Assembly (NCBI GenBank): GCA_023459215.1
Contig: JAEWVF010000064.1
Span: 1-12,400, forward strand
DNA from: Chloroflexota bacterium
Lineage (GTDB): Bacteria; Chloroflexota; Anaerolineae; Anaerolineales; Villigracilaceae
Direction: 5' to 3'
Length of the DNA stretch: 12,400 nucleotides
This document shows positions 1 through 6,356 of the stretch, piece after piece. Within the stretch, counting starts at the first letter, position 1, and every line of letters starts with the position of its first letter. Below the pieces are notes generated by a model, which did not search any database, had not been told where the DNA came from, and worked only from the letters and a program-made list of their open reading frames with translations. A program made the position numbers and the translations under genes.

Positions 1-10
1 GGTATTTTTT

Positions 11-108
11 GTACACGGAAAACGCGGAAAACACAGAGAAACACGGAAAAATCGTTGTTTAAAAAGCCCTTTCCGTGCGTTTCCGTCAATTCCGTGTGTT
101 CCGTGTAC
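11..108. repeat. Long imperfect inverted repeat of acacggaaa-like units
   Basis: The left arm (11-48) is made of 9-10 nt units of the type acacggaaa, acgcggaaa, acacagaga, acacggaaa. The right arm (71-108) is its reverse-complement counterpart, with ttccgtg-type units. Aligned by eye without gaps, the arms match at 29 of 38 positions, including the perfect outer ten bases gtacacggaa / ttccgtgtac. The 22-nt spacer is A/T-rich. As RNA this would fold into a long interrupted hairpin; as DNA it resembles a small intergenic repeat. No gene is visible before it in the window, so it may sit downstream of an off-window gene. It is not followed by a T-run, so it is a poor intrinsic terminator. Function unknown. 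Confidence 0.6.
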
Positions 109-171
109 GGGTTTTCACGGTAAATCCGAGAGAGCCTCTTTTCCAAAAAATCGAAAACACTTAGACGGTGA

Positions 172-177
172 TATAAT
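172..177 (+). promoter_or_regulatory. Probable -10 box of the M29 aminopeptidase promoter
   Basis: A perfect TATAAT lies 35 bases before the GTG start at 207. Transcription would begin near 184, giving a short leader that carries the Shine-Dalgarno AAGGAG at 194-199, 7 nt before the start codon. No good -35 hexamer is visible 16-18 nt upstream (the stretch is A-rich around 146-156), so this is a one-box call. Confidence 0.5.
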
Positions 178-206
178 CCTCTTATCTTTCATCAAGGAGC
201 TAATTT

Positions 207-1310
207 GTGAGCGACGCGAGAGTTGACCGATTTGCCCGTATTTTGGTGGATTATTCGGCAGGTTTGGGCGCTGGCGACCGGGTTTTGATCGAAGGAACAA
301 CCGCTGCAGAGCCTTTGGTTCGCGCCATTTTCCACCGCGCTTTGGAAGTGGGGGCGCACCCGCACATTTTGCTCGAACTGCCAGACCAGCAGGAAATCTT
401 TTACGAGACCGCCAACGGCAGCCAGTTGGATTTTGCGCCGACTTTCCAGAAACTTGCTTACGAAACCTTCGAATCGCGCATCCGCATCCACTCCCAGACC
501 AATCCGCGCGCCCTTTCGGCGGCAGACCCGGCCAAACTGGGACGCAGGCAAAAGGCGCTTTCCTCGATCCTTGAAACACAGATGCGCCGCGGCGCAGCCG
601 GTGAGTTACGCTGGGTGACGACGCTCTTCCCGACCGAAGGGTATGCGGTCGAAGGCGGCATGAGCCTGCGCGCCTACGAAGATTTTGTTTACCGCGCCTG
701 CCATGCCAACGAAGCCGATCCGGTGGCCTACTGGCGGCAGGTTCACGATGAGCAGGTCAAGATGATCGAGCGCATCCAGGGTCATAACGTGGTCAGCCTG
801 AACGGCCCGAACGTTGATTTGAGCCTGTCCATCAAGGGCCGCAAGTTCAACAATTCATGTGGCCGCCACAACATGCCCGATGGCGAAATTTATACCGGGC
901 CGGTTGAAGAATCGGTCAACGGCTGGGTCAAATTCACTTATCCGGCCATTTATAACGGCGTTGCGGTCGAGGGCATCGAGTTGACCTTTACGAATGGAAA
1001 AGTCACTGCCGCCAAGGCCGAGAAGAACGAGAAATACCTGCTCGAAATGCTCAACTCGGATGCCGGTTCGCGCTACCTGGGCGAATTTGCCATCGGGACG
1101 AATTTTGAAATCGATAAGTTCACCGGTAATATTCTCTTCGATGAGAAAATCGGCGGGACTTTCCACATGGCGCTCGGCGCAGGCTACCCGGAGACGGGTT
1201 CGAAAAACAAGAGCGTCATCCACTGGGATATGATCTGCGATATGCGCAAGGACGCTGAAATCACCGTCGACGGCGAGGTGATTTATCGCAACGGCCAGTT
1301 TATCTTCTAG
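207..1310 (+). CDS. M29 family metallo-aminopeptidase (AmpS/PepS type)
   Basis: Cytosolic dimetal exopeptidase of family M29 that removes N-terminal residues from peptides. The 367 codons are at the short end of the family's normal size. The family's metal-ligand pattern is present: E227 in NMPDGEIYTGP (222-232), E293 in LGEFAIGTN, H320 in GGTFHMALG, Y327 in GAGYPET, and the H339-x-D341 pair in IHWDM. The E-to-E spacing of 66 and the H-to-Y spacing of 7 agree with what I recall of the thermophilic enzyme AmpT, so the active site looks complete. The start is GTG at 207, chosen because AAGGAG at 194-199 precedes it at the right distance and MSDARVDRFARILVDY is a typical M29 N-terminus. There is no signal peptide. 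The gene is monocistronic, with its own -10 box and an intrinsic terminator directly after it. Substrate preference cannot be read from the sequence. Confidence 0.93.
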   Translation: MSDARVDRFARILVDYSAGLGAGDRVLIEGTTAAEPLVRAIFHRALEVGAHPHILLELPDQQEIFYETANGSQLDFAPTFQKLAYETFESRIRIHSQTNPRALSAADPAKLGRRQKALSSILETQMRRGAAGELRWVTTLFPTEGYAVEGGMSLRAYEDFVYRACHANEADPVAYWRQVHDEQVKMIERIQGHNVVSLNGPNVDLSLSIKGRKFNNSCGRHNMPDGEIYTGPVEESVNGWVKFTYPAIYNGVAVEGIELTFTNGKVTAAKAEKNEKYLLEMLNSDAGSRYLGEFAIGTNFEIDKFTGNILFDEKIGGTFHMALGAGYPETGSKNKSVIHWDMICDMRKDAEITVDGEVIYRNGQFIF

Positions 1311-1328
1311 CCCGGTTCATCAGTCAAC

Positions 1329-1365
1329 AACGGTGGAAGCCAATTCGCTTCCACCGTTTTCTTTT
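1329..1365 (+). terminator. Rho-independent terminator after the aminopeptidase
   Basis: A perfect 12-bp stem, aacggtggaagc (1329-1340) with gcttccaccgtt (1347-1358), and a 6-nt loop, is followed by ttctttt. It lies 18 nt after the stop codon and separates the aminopeptidase from the pyrG unit. Confidence 0.93.
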
Positions 1366-1373
1366 GCGAGTCG

Positions 1374-1403
1374 TTTACAAAAATACGTTAGATGACGTAT
1401 AAT
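1374..1403 (+). promoter_or_regulatory. Promoter of the pyrG unit
   Basis: TTTACA (1374-1379, 5 of 6 matches to the -35 consensus) and a perfect TATAAT (1398-1403) are 18 nt apart. Transcription should start near 1410, leaving a leader of about 160 nt before pyrG at 1573. A second, weaker TACAAT at 1457-1462 without a clear -35 could be an internal start. Confidence 0.75.
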
Positions 1404-1510
1404 CGCCGCGACCAGCCTGAAACGAAAAACCTATTTCCCCCGGCGCGGGAACCATGTACAATAAGAAATGCACCCGAGCGTTTCTTGATTTCAAGCGTTT
1501 TGTCAAAAGC

Positions 1511-1542
1511 AGGCCGTTGACCAACGGCCTTCTCTATTTTTT
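1511..1542 (+). promoter_or_regulatory. Terminator-like hairpin in the pyrG leader (candidate attenuator)
   Basis: An 8-bp G/C-rich stem, aggccgtt (1511-1518) with aacggcct (1523-1530), and a gacc loop are followed by tctctatttttt (1531-1542). That is the standard architecture of an intrinsic terminator. It lies between the strong promoter at 1374-1403 and the pyrG Shine-Dalgarno at 1562-1568, so it would cut the leader RNA after about 130 nt. pyrG in Bacillus subtilis is known to be controlled by CTP-sensitive attenuation that depends on a G-rich transcript start. That G-run is not seen at the predicted start here, so the same mechanism is not supported. It could instead end a small RNA. Confidence 0.6.
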
Positions 1543-1572
1543 CGTGTTTTGTGAATGCCAGAAGGAGGCGGT

Positions 1573-3204
1573 ATGGAACCCAAATACATTATTTTTACGG
1601 GCGGGGTGGTCAGTTCGGTAGGCAAAGGCGTCACAGCGGCAGCCCTGGGCCTGCTGCTCAAGCAGCGCGGATTCAAGGTGGCGGTGCAAAAACTGGATCC
1701 GTATATCAATGTCGACCCTGGCACAATGAGTCCCTACCAGCACGGCGAGGTTTTCGTGCTGGATGACGGCGCCGAAACCGACCTGGATTTGGGACATTAT
1801 GAGCGTTTTATCGACATCCGCCTGAACCGGGTTTGCAATTTCACCACCGGCCAGGTGTATGCCGAGGTCATCCACAAGGAACGCCGCGGCGATTACCTGG
1901 GCGGGACGATCCAGGTCATTCCGCACATTACCAACGAGATCAAACGCCGTATCAAGCTGGTGGCGCGTACCATGGATGCCGAAATCGTCATCCTGGAAGT
2001 CGGCGGCACGGTCGGCGACATCGAATCGCTGCCGTTTGTCGAGTCGTTGCGCCAGTTGCGCAGCGAAGTGGGCCGTGAGAACGTTTTCTTTATCCATGTC
2101 ACCTGGCTGCCCTTTATCGGCGCGACCGAGGAACTCAAAACCAAACCAACCCAGCACTCGGTTTCGGAGCTGCGTTCGATCGGTATTTCGCCCAACATGA
2201 TCATCGCCCGCTCCGATTTCGAAGTGCCCGAAGACCTGTGCGAGAAAATCGCCCTGTTCTGCGACGTGGACAAAAATGCGGTCGTTCCGATGCAGACGGC
2301 CGATGTGCTGTACGAGGTGCCGATCCTGCTCGAAAAAGCCGGGGTGGGCGATTATGTAGTCGAGCGACTGGGCCTGAAACCGACCAGTCAGCCTGACTGG
2401 CTGGAATGGGAAAAACTGGTAGCCCAGGTGCGCAAACCCAATAAACCCGAGATCCGGGTGGCGCTGGTTGGCAAATATGTCGAACTGCACGATGCCTACA
2501 TGTCGGTGCGCGAATCGCTCAAGCATGCTGCCCTGGCAGTTGGGGTGGATGTGCATATCGATTGGGTCCACTCGGCGGACCTGGAGAAAAACAAAGGCTG
2601 GGATGTGATCGAGAAAGCCGACGCGGTCCTGGTGCCGGGTGGCTTTGGTTCGCGCGGCATCGAAGGCAAAATCATGGCAGCCCGCCATGCGCGCGAGAAC
2701 AAAGTCCCCTATTTGGGTTTGTGCCTGGGGATGCAGTTGATGTGCGTGGAATTTGCCCGCAACGTTGTCGGCTACGAGGATGCCAATTCGAGCGAGTTTG
2801 ACCGCGCCACCAGCCACCCGATCATTGATTTGATGCTCGAACAGCGCGGGATTACCGATATGGGCGGCACGATGCGCCTGGGTTTGTATCCGTGCGAATT
2901 GCAGGCCGGCACGAAAGCGGCCCAGGCCTACGGCGTGGCCCATGTCGACGAGCGTCACCGCCACCGTTTCGAGTTCAACAATCATTACCGCGCTGAGTTC
3001 GAGAAAGCCGGGATGGTTTTTTCCGGTCTTTCGCCCGATGGCAAACTGGTTGAAATTTCGGAAGTCAAGGATCACCCGTTCATGGTCGGCAGCCAGTTCC
3101 ACCCTGAGTTTCTCTCGCGCCCGAACCGTCCGCACCCGCTTTTCCTTGGATTTATCCGCGCGGCTGCTGAACGGGCCGGTATTAAAAGTAAAAAGGCAAA
3201 ATAA
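1573..3204 (+). CDS. pyrG: CTP synthase (glutamine-hydrolysing)
   Basis: Catalyses UTP + ATP + glutamine to CTP, the last step of pyrimidine nucleotide synthesis, in the cytosol. Its 543 residues are the normal family length. The N-terminal synthetase domain shows the P-loop GGVVSSVGKG with K18, the DPYINVDPG motif, metal ligand D72 in the ETDLDLGHYERF stretch and E142 in EVGGTVGDIES. The C-terminal class-I glutamine amidotransferase domain shows the oxyanion segment VPGGFGSRG, nucleophile C384 in GLCLGMQ, and the H510/E512 pair in FHPEF, so the triad is complete. The start at 1573 (MEPKYIIFTGG) is chosen over an in-frame ATG at 1555 because AAGGAGG at 1562-1568 lies 4 nt before it and the family N-terminus begins there. 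The upstream leader has a promoter and a terminator-like hairpin that suggest attenuation. The glnQ-like gene follows after 44 nt. Confidence 0.97.
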   Translation: MEPKYIIFTGGVVSSVGKGVTAAALGLLLKQRGFKVAVQKLDPYINVDPGTMSPYQHGEVFVLDDGAETDLDLGHYERFIDIRLNRVCNFTTGQVYAEVIHKERRGDYLGGTIQVIPHITNEIKRRIKLVARTMDAEIVILEVGGTVGDIESLPFVESLRQLRSEVGRENVFFIHVTWLPFIGATEELKTKPTQHSVSELRSIGISPNMIIARSDFEVPEDLCEKIALFCDVDKNAVVPMQTADVLYEVPILLEKAGVGDYVVERLGLKPTSQPDWLEWEKLVAQVRKPNKPEIRVALVGKYVELHDAYMSVRESLKHAALAVGVDVHIDWVHSADLEKNKGWDVIEKADAVLVPGGFGSRGIEGKIMAARHARENKVPYLGLCLGMQLMCVEFARNVVGYEDANSSEFDRATSHPIIDLMLEQRGITDMGGTMRLGLYPCELQAGTKAAQAYGVAHVDERHRHRFEFNNHYRAEFEKAGMVFSGLSPDGKLVEISEVKDHPFMVGSQFHPEFLSRPNRPHPLFLGFIRAAAERAGIKSKKAK

Positions 3205-3218
3205 GGCCGGTTTGCGGC

Positions 3219-3224
3219 TATAAT
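3219..3224 (+). promoter_or_regulatory. Possible -10 box before the ABC ATPase gene
   Basis: A perfect TATAAT sits in the 44-nt gap between pyrG and the ATPase gene, but no -35 hexamer is visible at a fitting distance. Shine-Dalgarno AAAGGAG follows at 3234-3240, 8 nt before the ATG. The ATPase gene may have its own start or simply be read through from pyrG, since no terminator separates them. Confidence 0.35.
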
Positions 3225-3248
3225 TGCCTCGCCAAAGGAGAAAAAGCC

Positions 3249-4001
3249 ATGCGAGATGAAAAGCAGCCTCCAATCATCATCTGCAAGGATGTCAGTAAGT
3301 GGTATGGGAATTTTCAGGCGCTCAAGGCCGTCAACCTTGAAGTACGTAAAGGCGAGGTGATCGTTATCTTCGGTCCGTCTGGTTCTGGCAAATCCACTTT
3401 TATCCGCACGATCAACCGCCTCGAAGAGCACCAGTCCGGCACGATTATCGTTGATGGCATCGAATTGAACAACGATACCCACAACATCGAGATGATTCGC
3501 ATGGAAACCGGCATGGTGTTCCAGCAGTTCAACCTGTTCCCGCACCTGACCGTGCTCGAAAATATCACCCTGGCCCCGATCCAGGTGCGCAAGTGGAGCA
3601 AGGAAAAAGCCGAAGAATCGGCTTTGCAATTGCTCAAACGGGTTGGCATCCCCGATCAGGCCAACAAGCATCCCGGCCAACTCTCCGGCGGCCAGCAGCA
3701 GCGCGTCGCGATTGCCCGCGCCCTGGCGATGCAGCCCAAGATTATGCTGTTCGACGAACCCACCTCGGCGCTTGACCCGGAAATGATCAAGGAAGTCTTG
3801 GATGTGATGATCGAACTGGCGCGTTCCGGCATGACCATGCTGGTCGTGACCCACGAAATGGGCTTTGCCAAGGCGGTTGCCGACCGGATGGTTTTCTTTG
3901 ATAAAGGCCAGATTGTCGAGATTGGCACACCCGCTGAGATTTTCACGGCCCCGAAGGAAGAGCGCACCCAGTTGTTCCTGTCCCAAATCCTGACCCATTA
4001 A
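3249..4001 (+). CDS. glnQ: GlnQ-type ABC transporter ATPase (polar amino acid uptake family)
   Basis: Nucleotide-binding subunit that drives import of a polar amino acid, probably glutamine, glutamate or similar, at the inner face of the membrane. Its 250 residues are normal for the family. All ABC motifs are intact: Walker A GPSGSGKST (42-50), Q-loop Q92 in VFQQFNLFPHLTVLENI, signature LSGGQQQRVAIARA (145-158), Walker B IMLFDE with catalytic E170, D-loop SALD (173-176) and switch H202 in VVTHEMGFA. The Q-loop region and the C-terminal PAEIFTAP segment are typical of GlnQ/AapP/HisP-like proteins. The start at 3249 has AAAGGAG 8 nt upstream. No permease or solute-binding gene is adjacent; a terminator follows at 4057. 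The partners must lie elsewhere, and the exact substrate is inference. Confidence 0.9.
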   Translation: MRDEKQPPIIICKDVSKWYGNFQALKAVNLEVRKGEVIVIFGPSGSGKSTFIRTINRLEEHQSGTIIVDGIELNNDTHNIEMIRMETGMVFQQFNLFPHLTVLENITLAPIQVRKWSKEKAEESALQLLKRVGIPDQANKHPGQLSGGQQQRVAIARALAMQPKIMLFDEPTSALDPEMIKEVLDVMIELARSGMTMLVVTHEMGFAKAVADRMVFFDKGQIVEIGTPAEIFTAPKEERTQLFLSQILTH

Positions 4002-4056
4002 GTCATATTCGTCATTCAACTGTAACGCAGCCGAATGTAGATAAAGGTAAGATGGA

Positions 4057-4089
4057 GTGCAAGGCAGAAATGTCTTGCACTTTTCTTTT
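4057..4089 (+). terminator. Rho-independent terminator after the ABC ATPase gene
   Basis: Stem gtgcaag (4057-4063) with cttgcac (4074-4080), continued by a G-U, a C-G and an A-T pair to a GAAA tetraloop (4067-4070), is followed by ttttctttt (4081-4089). The loop is of the stable GNRA type. Confidence 0.88.
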
Positions 4090-4153
4090 GTCACCCGTTC
4101 ATTGATCGTGCGTTGCTGTCACGGGGGTATTGTACCTTTAGGTCGGTTGCCTG

Positions 4154-5062
4154 ATGACTGCCAAAATTCTGCTTAATCCTTACGCAAATCGTTGGAATGC
4201 TGCCGCCCGCTGGCCGCGGGTCGAATCCGCGCTGCGCGCCGCCGGCCTGGATTTTGAACTGGCTGTTTCGCAAGGGCCGGGTGACATTGTCCTCCTGGCC
4301 GAACGCGCGGCCCAGGGCGGTTTTTCACCGATCATTGCCGCCGGCGGCGATGGGACGATTGGCGAGGCGGTCAATGGCCTGGTTCGGGCGTCAGGCGCTA
4401 CGCGTGGACAATCGATTCCGCTGGGTGTTTTGCCGCTGGGCACCGCCAATGATTTTGCCGAACATGCCTTGCGGCTGCCGCGGGATATAACCATTGCCGT
4501 CCAGGTAATCGCCTCCGGCAAAATTCGCCAATTTGACCTGGGGCAGGTTAATGAGCGCTATTTTATTAACAACACAGCCATTGGCCTTGAGCCTTATATC
4601 ACCCTGATCCAGGGCCGGATCGGCTGGCTGAAAGGCGTCCTGCGCTACCTGCTGGCGGCTGTGCGCGGCATTCTTGACCAGCCAGCCTGGAAAGCGGAAA
4701 TGGAATGGGAGTCTGGCCGTTACCATGGTTTTGTTTCGCTGGTCAGTGTGTGTAACGCTGGCCGCAGCGGGGGCGTTTTCTTTATGTCTCCACATGCCGA
4801 TCCGCTCGACGGAAAGCTGACAGTTGTCCACGGATACCGCGCCAGCCGCCTGGGCATATTCCGGCTTCTGCCCCAAACGATGAAACCCGGCCTCGGCAGT
4901 TACGTCGAAAGCCCCGGGATCAGCGAATTCAACTGTGACTGGCTACAGGTGCGGCTTGACCGCCCCAGCCCGGCCCATGCAGACGGGGAAATCTTCTCGA
5001 CAGCGATCCAGCAACTTGACTATCGCATTCACCCTGGGCGGATGCCAGTTCTGGTTCCATAA
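4154..5062 (+). CDS. YegS/DagK-like lipid kinase
   Basis: Member of the diacylglycerol kinase catalytic family (DagK/YegS/sphingosine kinase fold), which phosphorylates a hydroxyl of a membrane lipid using ATP. It has 302 residues, the usual size. Visible motifs are the N-terminal NPYANRWNAAARW (8-20), the nucleotide-binding AAGGDGTIGEAVNGL with GGDGT at 64-68, and LPLGTANDFA with GTAND at 96-100. The C-terminal lobe contains NAGRSGGVFFMSPHADPLDG and an ADGE motif near the end, both typical of the family. There is no signal peptide or membrane span, as expected for a peripheral membrane enzyme. The start at 4154 has only a weak Shine-Dalgarno (AGGT at 4140-4143), and no convincing promoter is visible after the terminator at 4057-4089. 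The next gene, a membrane protein, starts 43 nt later. The lipid acceptor is unknown; diacylglycerol or a prenol-like lipid are options. Confidence 0.88.
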   Translation: MTAKILLNPYANRWNAAARWPRVESALRAAGLDFELAVSQGPGDIVLLAERAAQGGFSPIIAAGGDGTIGEAVNGLVRASGATRGQSIPLGVLPLGTANDFAEHALRLPRDITIAVQVIASGKIRQFDLGQVNERYFINNTAIGLEPYITLIQGRIGWLKGVLRYLLAAVRGILDQPAWKAEMEWESGRYHGFVSLVSVCNAGRSGGVFFMSPHADPLDGKLTVVHGYRASRLGIFRLLPQTMKPGLGSYVESPGISEFNCDWLQVRLDRPSPAHADGEIFSTAIQQLDYRIHPGRMPVLVP

Positions 5063-5105
5063 CCCGATTCATGGCCGGGCTGCGAATCAGGTAAAATACG
5101 GGGGT

Positions 5106-6356
5106 ATGAATCAAAAATCAACAGCATTTCGAAACATCTTCATCACGGTGTTTTTCATTTTCTTTATCTTTGCCATGTTGGGTGGCCTGTTTTGGGCCAA
5201 TCTTTTATTCGTCCAGCGCAGTAGCGCGCCGCTTAATTTCCTGCCATGGTGGAAAGGCGCCAACAACCTGCTGGTCGAAGGCTTATCCCCCTATGGGGAA
5301 TTTACCACCTACGAAATTCAGAAAATGGTTTATGGCCGCGCAGCCGGCCCGGCGGAATTGCCCTTGCGGGTCGATATCCCCCTGCCGCTTTTGCTGCTTT
5401 TCCTGCCTCTGGGCGGTTTTTCGGATATGGAACTGGCGCGTGCCGCCTGGATGGTTGTTCTCGAAATCAGCCTGATCCTGCTGGTGGTCTTTTCTGCGCG
5501 GCTGGCCGAGTGGCGATTGCGCTGGTTTGAACTGCTGCTCATTTTCCTGTTTGGAATATTGTTCTCTTTCTCGCTCGAAGCGCTTCTTTCGGCCAGTTCT
5601 GCCATTTTGCTGGCCATGCTCCTGTTTGGCTCGATTGCTGCTGCCAACGCCTCCCTCGATGAACTCTCCGGGATGTTACTGGCCTTTTCTTTCTTCGAGA
5701 TCGAAATCGGCGGTCTGTTGCTGCTTTTCCTGCTGATTTGGGCTGTGCTCAATGCGCGTTGGCGTATTCTGGCTGGCCTGTTGATGACCCTGACCCTGCT
5801 TGTGGCTATATCCTTTATCATCGACCCCGAATGGATTCTTTCCTTCACCCTGGCAGCGATTATCAACTGGCGCGCAAGCGCCGACCCTTCGACCTTGTCC
5901 CTGTTCACCAATTGGTTCCCAGGGCTGGGCGAACAAATTGCCTGGGGATTGACTTTTATCCTTTTGCTGCTCCTGATGGTCGAGAGTCAGCAAGCGCTGC
6001 GGCGCGGGCCTTTGCAATGGTTTTGGGTGGCTTGCCTGTCCGCTGCCATCACCCCGCTGACCGGTTTGCCGGTCAAATCGGCGGGATTGGTAATGCTCCT
6101 GCCTGCATTTCTTCTCTCGGTTTCGGTTCTGGCTCAACGCTGGGCCGTGATCGGACGCTGGTTTGGCCTGCTCGTCCTGCTGGTGGTTTTTACCGTTTCC
6201 TGGCTGTTTGCCAACTTTGAAGTCGAATCCGGTTTTATCTGGATATCTTTAATCGCCATTGCGCTGCTTTATTGGGTGCGCTGGTGGGTGGTCCGCCCCA
6301 GCCGCCTGTGGGCGGATCGAATTTCGACCGAAAGAGGCGGCTATGTCTCGCGCTAA
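5106..6356 (+). CDS. Polytopic membrane protein, GT87/DUF2029-like GT-C glycosyltransferase
   Basis: A very hydrophobic protein of 416 residues with about ten membrane spans by eye, beginning with one at about residues 10-33. The first outer loop, FLPWWKGANNLLVEGLSPYG (45-64), resembles the start of GT87/DUF2029 proteins, where the first large loop carries an acidic residue and a G-x-x-PY motif. Those enzymes transfer sugars from polyprenyl-phosphate donors on the outer side of the membrane. Here the usual acidic residue before the W pair is not evident, so catalytic activity is uncertain. The start at 5106 (MNQKSTAFRNIFI) is preferred over an in-frame ATG at 4935, because the extra 57 residues lie inside the kinase gene and are not membrane-like. 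The Shine-Dalgarno is poor: a G-run directly abuts the start codon. The 3' end overlaps the next gene by 14 nt, indicating cotranscription. Confidence 0.7.
   Translation: MNQKSTAFRNIFITVFFIFFIFAMLGGLFWANLLFVQRSSAPLNFLPWWKGANNLLVEGLSPYGEFTTYEIQKMVYGRAAGPAELPLRVDIPLPLLLLFLPLGGFSDMELARAAWMVVLEISLILLVVFSARLAEWRLRWFELLLIFLFGILFSFSLEALLSASSAILLAMLLFGSIAAANASLDELSGMLLAFSFFEIEIGGLLLLFLLIWAVLNARWRILAGLLMTLTLLVAISFIIDPEWILSFTLAAIINWRASADPSTLSLFTNWFPGLGEQIAWGLTFILLLLLMVESQQALRRGPLQWFWVACLSAAITPLTGLPVKSAGLVMLLPAFLLSVSVLAQRWAVIGRWFGLLVLLVVFTVSWLFANFEVESGFIWISLIAIALLYWVRWWVVRPSRLWADRISTERGGYVSR

Noticed and set aside
1454..1621. 55-codon open frame in the pyrG leader, running through the terminator-like hairpin into pyrG (possible leader peptide)
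   Set aside because: No convincing ribosome site precedes it, there is no run of regulatory codons, and it overlaps the pyrG start by 49 nt. It is kept only as a thought alongside the attenuator hypothesis.
1534..3273. 579-codon open frame on the - strand opposite pyrG
   Set aside because: It mirrors the codon pattern of a fully recognisable CTP synthase, has no ribosome site or family motif, and its low-complexity His/Gln/Phe-rich translation is typical of a shadow frame.
3072..4094. 340-codon open frame on the - strand opposite the ABC ATPase gene
   Set aside because: Same reasoning: it covers an intact ABC ATPase and two intergenic signals, and no family is recognisable in its translation.
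4102..4134. Promoter for the lipid kinase from TTGATC and TATTGT
   Set aside because: The spacing of 21 nt is too long and the -10 match is weak, so it is not listed as a feature.
4935..5105. N-terminal extension of the GT87-like protein inside the kinase gene
   Set aside because: The 57 extra residues are polar shadow translation of the kinase 3' end; the membrane protein begins naturally at 5106.
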